A stretch of 64,000 nt of DNA, from assembly GCA_965178125.1 (NCBI GenBank), contig OZ237769.1:310001-374000 (forward strand), written 5' to 3'. A program made the position numbers and the translations under genes. Below, in pieces: positions 26,201 to 36,959 of this stretch (the first letter of the stretch is position 1; each line of letters begins with the position of its first letter). Source of the DNA: Bilabrum cf. latius (Eukaryota; Bigyra: Bicosoecida; Bigyra; Bicosoecida). The notes below the pieces were generated by a model that made no database searches, was not told the origin of the DNA, and saw only the letters and a program-made list of their open reading frames with translations.

Positions 26201-29200
26201 GCCCTCGCCCTCGCTCGCCGCATTCGTCACATCCTGCAGAGCGAGCAGCCCAAAGCGGCCGCGCAGCTCAAGGCCGCTGGCGGGGCGCTTTCATCCAAGG
26301 GCAGCAGCAGCAAGCGAACGGAAGGAGGGTCAACCGCCTCGCCCGCTGCCGGGTCAGCCTCGTCCTCCTCTTCCTCCGATGGCACCGCCATGAACAAGAC
26401 GAAGCAAGGGCGGGACGGCGGCGGAGAGCCGCGCGTCCTCCCCGCGGTGCACTCGGCGGCGGCCGCGCCGAGCGTGGCTGCGGGTTCCTTCAGCTCCTCC
26501 TCGTCCGGGGGAACAACTCGACCGGTTGCAACCGGGTCACCAGCCCGCGGGCGCATCACCACCGGCTTCGACAGGGCTCGTCTCCTCCGCAGCATGGGGC
26601 CGACGGCCCTGCTGCCCCGTGTCATCTTCGTGGGCGCCGAGAACGCTACCAATCAGCTGCTCCAAGACGTGAAGGAGGCGGTCGCGACCCAGCTGCAGGG
26701 GGCGGAGGTCCTAAATTACAGAGACTCGGTCGAAACGTTCGCCAGGACCATGCTCCTCCCCTCCTTTGCCCGAGCCATGAGGCAGTACCTCGTCCTGGAA
26801 AGCGCGGTGGCCGCGCGCCAGCGCACTCGTCACACCGAAAGGCAGCGGAGGCGCGCCTCTTTGGAGGTTTCCATGGAGGCGCGCCGTCAGCAGCGCAGCA
26901 GAAAGCAGGCGCGCAGGGCGGCGCGGCGGGTGCTGCAGGGAGGCCAGATCACCTACAGCCAGATGGAGCCTGCGGGTGCTCTGGACAGCCTCAACATATC
27001 GAGCGCAAACGTGTCCAGCGACGCGGCACTCGACGCGCTCTTCGACCCGAGCCAATCCCTCCGCGTGGGGGGTGTGCGAGCGGGGCAGGGTGCACCGCAC
27101 GGTGGTGCGGTGGTGCCGCAGCCAGCGGTCAGGGACCGCCTCATCGGGGGCGGCGCGCAGCAAGGCAATGCACCCGCAGGCATGGACGAGGCACTCAGGG
27201 GCAGCGGGATCCTTGCCGCCACGCAGAGCCCGAGGAGGTTGCAACCGCCAGCCGCGCCGGGGCCGGGGCAGGGGCAGGGCGGTGTCGTGGGCGCGCCGCC
27301 GCATCCCTCGTCCTCCCATTCGTCCTCCTTCCACCGCAGGCCAAGGCACCAGAACAGGCACAACAAGGCGAACCGCCCCCTGGACATTGGGGGCGTGATG
27401 CGGGCCACGAGTTCACCCGCCGTCCAGGGTGCATCGCACGGCAGTGCGATCCTAGCCGCGGGCCAGCCGCCGGGCATCGTCGATGCATCAGGGCGGGGGG
27501 CAGCCGGGGCCAGGGGAGTGCCCATCGCAGAGGCTGCCCGCCGGCTGGGCCTGGGCCAGCTCAAGGCAATCCAGCTGGCGGACACTGCCATGGTCACCGG
27601 CCTGCGGCAGCAGCACAAGCGGCGGCACGGCGGCGGACCGGGCGGCAACACCGGGTCTGGGTCTCCACCCCCCAACGTGGGGGCGGGGTCGGCCGAATCG
27701 TCGGCCCCCTCCAAGTGGAGCAGCGGGGAGGGGCGGGGGCCTAGCAAGCAGAGGGGGCGGGCCGCTGCAGCAACGGGGGGCAGAGGGGTGCCCCGCGACG
27801 AAGGCGTAGCGCGCGAGAAGGATGATGCGTACTACGGTACCGGCACGGGCGAGGGCAGCGCCGAGTCGATGCTCTCGGACGGCGGGCCCAACCACCCCAA
27901 CGGACCCCACGCGCAGACGACCCCGTACTGGGGTGAAGGCAGCGGTGAGGGGTTGGGCTCCCCCAGCAGCGCCGCCCGGGGAGGAGCAGGAGGAGGATCA
28001 TCGAGCCAGGGGTACTTTAGCTGGAAGCTGCGCCTGCGGTCCATGAGCCACTCCAGGCACGGCAACAGCTCGCGGTCACTCGACGAGGGCGCCCACGACG
28101 AGGGCGGCGAAGATGAAGAAGACGACGACGACGAGCCGAGCCGCGCGGGGAAAACCGCGCTCCTGTCGTATTCCGAGGCGGCCAGGCGCAGGTACGATCG
28201 AGAGGTGCGCAGGGACGCACGGCTGGACAGGTACTTTGCGTCATCCATTCTCGTGCGCAAGAGGGACGCGGCCAGGGGGCTGGCGGGCACGCCTGCCTAC
28301 ATCGCGCCTTGCGTCGCACGGGGGGAGGGGGCGTCGTACGCATCGGACTACTACGCGCTCGGGGTCATCTGCTTCAAGCTCCTGTGCGGGAAGCTGCCCT
28401 ACGCCGGCAAATCAAGCGCGGAGGTCTTGCGGCAGGTGAGCAAGGGGGAGATAGTGTGGGAGAGGCTGCCCCGGGACACCTCTCCTGCCCTTTTGGACCT
28501 GCTGCACGGCCTGCTGCTTCACGGCAGGCGGAAGCGATACGGCTCCAACGATGCGCCATGGCTGCACGAGCACCCGTTCTTCACGGGGGTGCGCTGGGGC
28601 GAGGCTCACCTCTTCGGGCGGCCATCCAGGCTCGCTAGTCCCGACGAGAGCCACTTCAGGGGGCCAGTGCTCCCCTCAGAAACGTTCGAGGACGGGCACG
28701 CGGCCCGGCTCCGAATCCGTCTGGGCAGGGGCCTGGTGGGCGACATCCGGGGGATGCAGCAGCGGAGGCTGGCGCGCGGCAGGCTAGAGCCCAGGGCACA
28801 GGGGCAGGAGACGGCCGCGCTTGAGGCGGCTGTTCCCTGGCTGGCGCGGGTCACCATGGAGGAGGAGGCGCGGCAGCGGGAGATCGAGGCGGAAGAACTG
28901 TTTTTCCGGCAGCAGCAGCAGCAGGCCGAGCTGGAGGAGCGGCAGCGGGCGGCGGCGGTGCGGGCGCAGATGGCGGTGCAGCAGGGGGGCGCGATGGTGC
29001 TTGACGGTGCCGGGGGGCAATCGTCGCAGGGGCAGTGGCTGACCAGCGGCGAGGACACCAGGGGCATTGGGGGCAGCGTGGGGAACAGCTAGCAGGGGCA
29101 GGGGCAGGGGCAGATGCTTGACGACGATGACGTGCCAGCCCCCCTGGGGGCCCTGCCTGCAGTGCACGGTGGTGCGGTCCGCAGCAGGGGCGGCGGGCGG

Positions 29201-29902
29201 GCGGCGAGTCGGCACGCGGGCCGGTCGGTGGGCGCGTCGGCGGGGGGAGCGGGCAGCCAGCGCCTGTCCCGATCGAACGTTCTCTACGGAGGCCCAAAGT
29301 TCGCGGAGGTGGAGGGACCTAACGTCTACCAATGGCAGCAGCAGCAGCAGCAGCAGCAGCAGGATGAAGACAGGCGGCAGCAGCAGATTCAGGCGCAGCA
29401 GCAACAGAACGTGCAAGGGGGGGCACAGGGACCTCCACACGGCAACGGATTCGGAGCCGGGCCAGACGCCATGCGGCACATGGACCCGAGGCAGGCGGCC
29501 GCCATGGCGCAGAGCCTGGGCGAGTTTCCCGACGAGCTGGTCATGCAGGCGAGGACTGGTGGTGTGACGAGTGCGGGCGGGGTGGCGAGCAGCGGCGGCG
29601 CGGCAGCGGCAGCCGCCTCCTCGGCGGCGGCTGGGAGCCGCGGTCGGGGCGTGCGAGTGGTCGGCTCCTCGAGCGGCCGCAGCCACCTGTCTCGCTCCCT
29701 TCGGCTGAGCGCCTCCGAGTACAACAACGCTGGGCGGGCGCAGGCCGAGGTGATGCTCAGCGGCGGGATGCGGCAGCAAGGGTCCACCGGCAGGCTGCCG
29801 TCGCAGCTAGCTGCCGGGAAGCTCCCGGCAATTCACCAGCACATGCCGGCGGCCAGTGGCAACGACGGCCTAGAACAGTCGGCGTCAGGCCTTGGCCAAT
29901 GA
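14219..29902 (+). CDS. Giant 12-TM pseudo-adenylyl-cyclase fused to an AGC-like protein kinase
   Basis: One frame, 5,227 aa, no introns, about 25 TAG codons, TGA at 29900. Order: six TM segments (residues 1-490); C1 cyclase-like module in pieces (about 528-550, 798-841, 1220-1310) separated by low complexity; a second block of six TM segments (about 2010-2275); C2 cyclase-like module (about 2474-2540, 2898-2999); kinase. This matches metazoan transmembrane adenylyl cyclase (6TM-C1-6TM-C2) with huge insertions. Cyclase residues look degenerate: the first metal Asp reads Asn in C1 and Arg in C2, and the transition-state Asn is not evident. The kinase is complete: GSGAFGDVYEA (about 3406), VALKKLK, HRDLKPAN (about 3516), DFG (about 3538), then roughly 1,150 extra residues before GTPAYIAP (about 4691) and a terminal HPFFTGVRW, an AGC signature. 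A long DFG-to-APE insert is known in Greatwall/Rim15. APE reads APC. Probably membrane-bound signalling; the inputs are unknown. Confidence 0.82.
17636..17752 (+). repeat. CAT/CAG His-Gln repeat with TAG codons in CAG positions
   Basis: Inside the giant cyclase-kinase frame, a trinucleotide tract alternates His (CAT) and Gln (CAG), ending in five consecutive CAGs. TAG replaces CAG at 17636, 17642, 17666 and 17690 without changing the pattern. It is the simplest direct demonstration in the window that TAG and CAG are interchangeable. Confidence 0.9.
25990..26800 (+). other. Possible degenerate receiver-like domain within the kinase insert
   Basis: Residues about 3925-4195 of the giant protein are more ordered than their surroundings. 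They contain DALMFDAILVTDIESPN followed by a helix ending RRIRHIL, then, after a Ser-rich break, a strand-like PRVIFVGAEN. This resembles the phospho-acceptor strand and following strand of a response-regulator receiver. Rim15-type kinases carry a receiver domain, but at the C-terminus. The fit is loose and the conserved Lys is not evident, so this is a structural suggestion only. Confidence 0.3.
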
Positions 29903-29910
29903 TAATTCAA

Positions 29911-29949
29911 TTGAAACCTACGCGCTCACCAACTGTGCCGTCGAGGCGG
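29911..29949 (-). pseudogene. tRNA 5'-half-like sequence
   Basis: Read on the minus strand this stretch has a 7-nt acceptor-like start and the block GCACAGTTGGTGAGCGCG, which matches the D-arm region of the tRNA-Met at 35587 at all but one base, and it stops in the anticodon loop. No T-arm follows. It begins 8 nt after the stop of the giant cyclase-kinase gene. Confidence 0.55.
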
Positions 29950-30083
29950 ATGAACGTTAGTCAGATCACGTGTATCTTTATACCCAAAGTGTTCTTCGTG
30001 GATTTCTCGCTTTGTCCAAGTTTGTACTTGATTGGAGAAACTGAACGTTAAAATTAAACCGAATTTCGTCTGCCGTGCGTGCC

Positions 30084-33000
30084 ATGGCTCGCGTACGTAC
30101 GGCAGGTCCTCCGCAGCCCTCCGGTGCCTCCGCTGGCGCTGCCGCAAGCAAGGGGTCGGGCCAGGCCCGCGGCATATCTCAGTTCCAAGTGCTACCGGAG
30201 GACTACACAACCATGGACGGGAGAGGCTCGGGGGTGTACGTTCAGGCATCGGTGGTGCTCCCAGCGGACGACCCACTCGTCACACAGGTGCTCGAACACG
30301 CGCAGAACGACAGCAAGGGCGCTTCAGACGCACCGCAGCAGGCTGCAAGCAGCGCAGCGGCCGTCCCCGCCCCCAACCGCCAATCGGCCCGCGGCAGGGA
30401 CCTGGCAGCACAAGTGCTCGCAAGGTCGATCAAGACTGCAGCCGGGACAGGAGGGCTACGCCTCCGCAACCTGTGCTGGCGGCCAAAGACAGGCACCACC
30501 AAGGTGGGCGAGTCTACCGTCAGCTCCAACATCCATCGAGCGGTGAGGGCGCTGGGCTGGGCCTCGGACAGCAAGCAGCCGACGTCTGCAGGCGCGCTGA
30601 TCTTCAACGTGCTGCTTGCCACCGGACAGGAGCTCGACGCGGCACTCTCCAAGACCAGCCCGCACGCGGCACGCCCGTCCTACTGGACCCTGAACGGCAA
30701 GTTCCTGTCGCCAGTGCAGGCGATCCGAGCCGCCGAGGCAGCCGCCGAGCTAGCCCTGACGATTGAACCGCCGGTCGACGCACCGGAGCGAGAGACGTGG
30801 GCAGCCGTCGGCAAGCCTGCTCCCGAGGCTAGATCATGGCAGGGCCATCGTGCTGCCCTGAGCGGGGCTGGAGCCAGCGGGCCCGACCCCCCATTGCATC
30901 GCCCACGCAGCACCATGGCCCTGCAAGAGGATACCTCGGTGGCGCTCGACACTGACAAGGACATCAAGGGCATGATGCGGAGATTGGGCGTGCTGTGCAA
31001 GACTGCCACGCCATCGCGCAGAGAGCTCGCAGAGCTGTGCGCTCTCGTCGTTCGGAGCACCGCAGACGAGTCAGAGAGCCAGCTCGTCCGCTCGCCCGTG
31101 CCAGCCCCGTCATCAAGCAGCTCCAGCAGCTCCAGCAGCTCTAGCAGCCCACAGCACCAGGACGTGCAGCCCGCCCTCGTCATCACGGTTGAAGGCAAGC
31201 CACCGTGCAAGTCCGCGGCGGCAGCCGGCTGCATGAAATCGGCCATGCGTCAGGACGGTGCCACACATGCAGCTCTCCTGGCCTTCTTCCAACGACTGGT
31301 ACGCCACGTACAGCTAGCTGACTCTGAGCTGCAGCAGCAGCTGGCAGCAACGTCGGAAGGCAATGCCCCGCAGCCATTGCTCGGAAGCAAGCGCAAAGCC
31401 AGCAGCCTCGCGGCAGATGGTGCCAGCGTCGCGCAGTCGCGAATGGCAGAGGCAGCTGCCAGCACCACGCGTCAACGAATGGCAGAGGCAGCCGCCAGCG
31501 CCACGCGGCCACGAATGGCAGAGGCTACGGCGGCCTCCGGACCTGGCTCCAACGGGACCGCTGCCGCTGCCAGCTCGGCGCCACCCTAGCAGTTCCAGGT
31601 GCAGCCGATCGATCAGCTCGCCGACGCGCACTCGGCCATGACCGAGACCGGCCACCAGCAGCAGCTGCTTCTCGTCGTTGGGCGGGACAGCGACACGGCT
31701 CCCATCACGATCCGCATTTGCACGCAGCACCCCATGCTGCTGCGGATCATCAACAGCTCGGGTTTCTCGGGGACAAAGGCAAGCCACGGCCACCACACGC
31801 TCCGCGAGATGTGCGAGCTGGCCCTGTGCGAGGCGAAGCAAAGGCTGGACAACTCGAGACGTTCCCTCGCGGACGACCGTAACGCCTCCGATCAGCTGAG
31901 TGCATCTTGGCGAGCGTGCGTGGCTGCTGCCGGAGACCTTCTCAGCGCAACGGCGGCGTGCCGCGCGCAAGGTCCAGGTCCGGCTTGCATCGCCGCCGGC
32001 CGTATTGTTTGGTCCTCGGCAGCGGATCCCATCCCCGGCTTTTCTGGCGCAGTCGGCCACATTCAGAAGTCTGGACTGCTGCAGGAGCGCGAAATCGAAT
32101 CACTCCAAGAGGAGCAGCTGCGCAGCCGCCAGCAGCATCAGCCCGACCTGCCAATGACACGCTTCGCAACGAACGCAAGCGGTACGAGCTTGTGCCGCGT
32201 GGACAACACCAGCGAGCTCGGCCAGCTTCTGCTGAACACTCACGTTGGCACGGAAGGGCTGGGCGTAATCCTGGCCAAGTCCAGCTTGGCGCAGATGTCG
32301 AGGGGAAGAGTGACGCCGGAGATCGTGAACACGTTGTCCAAACTGTTCTGTTCTGGAGCACACCTGCTGGAAAGTGGCGGCAAGCGGTGGGATTCCAACA
32401 GTCCCGAGGCAATGGCGTGGGAAGCAGGCGGAAGCCTTGTAGCCCTGGCCTTTGTGCGCAGCTGCACCGAGGGCCACTACCAGCACAGCGCCGACCGCGC
32501 GGCTCTGGTGCACTGCAAGGTTCATTCGTCTAGCCCTGGCATGGCGCTAGTGCAGATGCTGTCGGTCCGCCCGACGTTGCACCTTAAGCTTGGTGCTGAT
32601 CTGCAGGAGGCCGAATAGCTCAGGCGCTAGCAGCAGCGCGATGGAATGCGCCGGCACCCTGCCTCAGCCGCTGCCTCAACCGCTGCCTCAGCCGCTGCCT
32701 CAGCCGCCGCTGCCGGTGGCGCACAGGCACGCAGCGAGGGCGCAATCGGGCAGTCCGGTACCGGAAGGGCAAGCGACCGTGTCTTCGTTGAGCGTGGTGC
32801 AATCATACTCAAGCTGGCGGAATGTGTCAGCTCAGCAACCACTGCATCCGGGAAGATAGCCAGGCATTGGATGGAACACTGGGTTAATCGCGAAATGGGG
32901 CAGAGCAACGACGCTCTCACCCTGATGAACTGGGCAGCAGGAGTGCGGTGGTCCGATGCGTCCAAGCGCGCATCCGAGCGCCTGTGTCAGGCAGTATGCT

Positions 33001-35093
33001 CCCAGTCACGCTCGGCAGCAACACTGGCCAGCGACAAAAAGCTGAAAGAGTGGGCACGCGCAGGAATACAGGGATCGCCAAATCGCATCGTCCGCCTCAG
33101 TATCAAGGGATTCAATATGAAGAATCTGTTCATCCACGCACGAGGGGCGTCATGGGGCGGGGCCGACGTTCCGACGACGTTCGCAGCGGCTGCCGCGCTA
33201 TCGAAGGAGGCGGCCATCACGGCTCTGCGGACGCTCCACCAGCAGACAAGCAAGGCTCCGTCTTAGCCCAAGACCCACAAGGTAACCGCGAGCAAGACCT
33301 TTGACGCCAAGGTGGAACTCACCAACGCAATATTTGCCAAGGCAGACGAGCAGCACGGTGACGCGATCGGTCGCGTCTCCAACATGAAGGTCGGGACAGT
33401 GGCTTATTACGCCAAAGCGCGCATCGAGCAAGCACCGGCGGGCGCAGCGCACACTGGGGTGCCAGCAGCCGGATCCCAGTCCTCCGCGCCCCAACCCGAC
33501 GCTTTCGCCTCGGCAGCGTGCGAGCCAGAGGCCGCTGCGATCCCCAGCCACCTGAGCCTTGAGAAGCCCGCCGTGCCCCGCGCCGCCCTGGACAAGACGA
33601 TCCGCGTGCAGGTCATCGACTTCCGGAGGGGCCTGCCACTGGTGGGCGCCAATGCCGGAGGACCAAAGGCGTCCTCATCCTCCTCATCCTCCTCATCCAC
33701 AGCGGCAGGTGCCGCACGTCCTCCGCTCCGGACCATTGGCACCCTCACCAAGACGGCCAAGGCCAAGCCGCTGGTTCCAACCGATGCAGTCCATGGTGTG
33801 AACGCCAGCGTGCAGGGAGCCGCCAACGCCCTCGTGCTGCACGCCCTGGTGGCGGACAGGGGATTCGTCGGCGGCACGTGCGTGTACTTGCGCCTTCCTG
33901 GCGGGTCACAGGGCAACGAGGCAGCTCCCCGCGGCCGCGTGGCGCTATTCGCCCTGCCACCGGGCCAGGTGCTCACCCTGCACGCCGCGGCGTCTGGACT
34001 GTGTCCCACGCTGGATCAGCCCGACACTGCGAGGGAGGCGCGCGAGGCGGCCTCCGGTGGCTCTCGAAGCACGCATGCAGGTAGTGGCAGGGGCAAGGGC
34101 AAGGCCACGAGCAAGGGCAACGACAAGGGCAAGGGCAACGGCACGGGCAAGGGCAAGAGCACGAGCACAGGCTAGATCGCGGGCGGTGGCGCAGCCATCG
34201 CGCAGTTCTTCCGCTCTAGTGGTGGCATCCAAGCGACGATGCCGCAGCAGCCGGGCCAGCACACACAGCAGCAGCCTGGTGGGCAGCCGCACAGCGAGAG
34301 CGACCTGGACCAGGACCAGCGCGATGCGAAGCGCCGGCGCACCATGACGGGACGAGCGAGTGCGCGAGTACCCCAGGATGAGATGCCTGTCGCCAGCGAC
34401 ATGTCCCAGCGGAGTGGTCAACAGGATGCACTGGCGGCCGCCGTCGCTGTCAAGAGGGTCTAGAATGCAAAGATTTCCCGTGGGCAAAGAGGCGCGCATT
34501 CGTACGATGAGCCCCGCATGGCAGTGGCACTGGCCAAGCAGGGCAAGCAGCCCATGGCCGGGATGGCCGGACCAGGCCCGCGAGGGCAGCAGCCGCCCAT
34601 GGCCGGGATGGCCGGGCCAGGCCCGCGAGGGCGGCAGCAGCCCATGGCCGGGATGGCCGGGCCAGGCCCGCGAGGGCGGCAGCAGCCCATGGCCGGGACC
34701 GGTCCATCGAAGGCGCCGCGCCGCATGAGTCCTTCCGCGGCGGCTGGTCTCGCCAAGCGGCGGACCCAGGCAGCATTGGCCCCTACAAGCAACTGGGAGC
34801 GCACCCAGCCCGGATCAGCCTGGGCCCCCGCCCACCAGCCCCGCATGGTCGCGCAGGCCGCGGCAGGCGACCAGGGCTCTGCATCCGCCCGGCGTGTGGC
34901 ACCTCGCCTGCCTGCAAATGAGACGCAGAAGAAACGCCAGGGACGCACGAAGAAAACGGAGGTCGCAGCTCGGCAGCCTGGACAGCAACGAATTGCGTTC
35001 TTCTTGGCGCGGGCACACGGCCAGGACACCCAAGGCCGTGGCCCTCGTCCGTCGGGTGGATCTAATGCTTCGGGTGGAGGCTCGCTGTCGTGA
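30084..35093 (+). CDS. 1,669-aa protein of unknown function
   Basis: A single frame from ATG at 30084 to TGA at 35091-35093, interrupted only by TAG codons at 31587, 32616, 32628, 33264, 34173 and 34461. No membrane segment or signal peptide. Ordered-looking segments (about 30400-31070, 31640-32600, 32780-33260, 33300-33400) alternate with Ser, Ala and Gln-rich linkers. Near 31430-31530 an Arg/Met/Ala/Glu-rich unit is repeated three times. At about 34540-34700 a collagen-like unit (PMAGMAGPGPRGRQQ) is repeated four times. The C-terminus is basic, ending near QQRIAFFLARAHG, which only partly resembles a PCNA-interaction box. I recognise no domain. It lies 181 bp downstream of, and on the same strand as, the cyclase-kinase, but nothing shows they are co-transcribed. 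Confidence 0.72.
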
Positions 35094-35586
35094 ATGCATG
35101 CCCCATCTTTGAGATTACGTGCATGTAGCTCACAGACTTGCTGCAAAGGTATAGTCCAAATAAGTATCATGAATTTTATTTTATTTTCAGGAGGAATGAT
35201 GAACGTTAGCCCTGCCCGTGCAGACGCGCTGACTTCGACATCAAGCGTTTCGGCTGCTTCCCAATTGTTTCGAGAACACCCATGCTGTCAAGCGTGCAAA
35301 GGCAATAACAGTAAAAAAAAAAAAAGCATGTGCCAGGTTTGCTTGCGCATCCAGACGAAAATAGTTTGTGGGCGGCATGGATACTTTTCTGTAAACGGTT
35401 CATCACCATTGCAACAACTAGCAAACTATAGAACCCACGACCATAGTACAAAGGTTCAATACCGTTTAACCAGGACCAGTATCCATTCAGAAATTGGCTA
35501 ATGAAACTGTCGCGCTAACCAACTGTGCCAAGGTATCTCATACCAGACTGTTGTCAGTATATATTATTTCTTGTCGGTCGCTATGA
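35094..35586. other. Intergenic region before tRNA-Met
   Basis: AT-richer spacer without a supported gene. It has an A-run (about 35313-35325) and ends with the inverted tRNA half described separately. Short open frames here show no family resemblance. Confidence 0.5.
35501..35533 (-). repeat. Exact inverted copy of the 5' half of the adjacent tRNA-Met
   Basis: These 33 nt are the exact reverse complement of 35591-35623, that is, tRNA-Met from acceptor position 5 through the CAT anticodon. The copy stops at the anticodon, where tRNA halves are cut. With the tRNA it forms a perfect 33-bp inverted repeat with a 57-nt loop. Confidence 0.9.
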
Positions 35587-35660
35587 GCCACCTTGGCACA
35601 GTTGGTTAGCGCGACAGTTTCATAAGCTGTAAGTCCCCGGTTCGAGTCCGGGAGGTGGCA
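35587..35660 (+). tRNA. tRNA-Met (anticodon CAT)
   Basis: A complete 74-nt cloverleaf: acceptor GCCACCT pairs with AGGTGGC, discriminator A; D-stem GCAC/GCGC with one A-C mismatch; anticodon stem ACAGT/GCTGT around loop TTCATAA (anticodon CAT); variable loop AAGTC; T-stem CCCGG/CCGGG around TTCGAGT. No intron. A T-rich run immediately downstream fits RNA polymerase III termination. Elongator rather than initiator is likely, because the T-loop is a normal TTC, but I cannot settle this. Confidence 0.93.
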
Positions 35661-35794
35661 TTCTTTTTTCTCTCTTTTTCTTTTTTCAATTATACAACTG
35701 CAACTCTTATTTTCTTTATAACAACAACCAATTGCATCCATAATTATGCTAGATTATGTGCGATGATTTGGTTCAAACCACTTTGTGTTCTTAA

Positions 35795-36450
35795 GTGGCA
35801 GTTAAAGTCATGTGTCCTGCAGCGTGTGTCTGTGTGTTGGTGGTGCAGAGGGAGGGCTCGTGGATGGGCCGGGGCACAGTGGTAGGGGGGCAGTGGGAGT
35901 CATGTGTCCTGCAGCGTGTGTCTGTGTGTTGGTGCAGAGGGAGGGCTCGTGGATGGGCCGGGGCACAGTGGTAGGGAGGCAGTGGGAGTCATGTGTCCTG
36001 CAGCATGTGTCTGTGTGTTGGTGGTGCAGAGGGAGGGCTCGTGGATGGGCCGGGGCACAGTGGTAGGGAGGCAGTGGGAGTCATGTGTCCTGCAGCGTGT
36101 GTCTGTGTGTTGGTGGTGCAGAGGGAGGGCTCGTGGATGGGCCGGGGCACAGTGGTAGGGAGGCAGTGGGAGTCATGTGTCCTGCAGCATGTGTCTGTGT
36201 GTTGGTGGTGCAGAGGGAGGGCTCGTGGATGGGCCGGGGCACAGTGGTAGGGAGGCAGTGGGAGTCATGTGCCCTGCAGCGTGTGTCTGTGTGTTGGTGG
36301 TGCAGAGGGAGGGCTCGTGGATGGGCCGGGGCACAGTGGTAGGGAGGCAGTGGGAGTCACGTGTCCTGCAGCGTGTGTCTGTGTGTTGGTGGTGCAGAGG
36401 GAGGGCTCGTGGATGGGCCGGGGCACAGTGGTAGGGAGGCAGTGGGAGTC
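35795..36450 (+). repeat. 92-bp minisatellite, block 1 (about 7 units)
   Basis: Seven near-identical tandem units of about 92 bp (one of 89), with period marks at 35812, 35904, 35993, 36085, 36177, 36269 and 36361. Each contains TGTCCTGCAGCGTGTGTCTG, GGAGGGCTCGTGGATGGG and GGTAGGGAGGCAGTGGGAG. The period is not a multiple of three, and open frames occur in all registers without codon-like variation, so I do not call it coding. Units differ by single substitutions only, indicating recent homogenisation. Confidence 0.95.
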
Positions 36451-36959
36451 TGTTATATGGACTCGGACATCAGGATTGAAGCAACGGGGAGCAGAGGTGA
36501 GACGGAAGACGAGGTGGGCGCAGGAGGACAGGAGGTGGAGAAGAAGAGGGGGACACCGGCACAGGCGACGACAGTGCGGTGTCAACAGGGAGAACACAAC
36601 GGGAGGAATGGGGGCTCCAGGTGCAAGGCACGAGGGAGACATGGGTGGCAGCGGACTGCATTGCCAGCAGCACGCAGAAGGCCAACAGGTGGGTGGACAG
36701 ATGGGGCGCACGGCAGGTCGGCCAGGACCGGCGCGTGCAGGCTGAAAGGATAGGGCCAAGGTGGCAATGCTGGGAGCAAAGCACACGGTCCCTAGGGCGG
36801 GGAACAGGAACAGGAAGCCATGTGGCGACGAGGCCAGTCGGGTGCATGGGGAAAGTGGTGTGTACATTCGTAGTGTCAGATGAATACCGCATTCAGGTGG
36901 ACCGGTGAAGAACCAGTCGTTCGGGGTGAAGCCCAGTGGGTCCGCGGGACCGGGGGCAG
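36451..36959. other. Unique sequence between the two minisatellite blocks
   Basis: About 500 bp, purine-rich on the plus strand, with open frames on both strands but no recognisable protein, RNA or intron signal. It may be an older insertion into, or a remnant flanking, the tandem array. I see nothing further to annotate. Confidence 0.4.

Noticed and set aside
4472-29902. Reading the TAG-interrupted frames as clusters of pseudogenes or many small genes
   Set aside because: The frame is kept across every TAG, there are no frameshifts, and conserved motifs continue on both sides; reassignment explains it with one assumption.
34975-35093. PCNA-interaction box at the end of the 1,669-aa protein
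   Set aside because: The QQRIAFF spacing lacks the second residue between Ile and the aromatic pair, so it does not meet the consensus.
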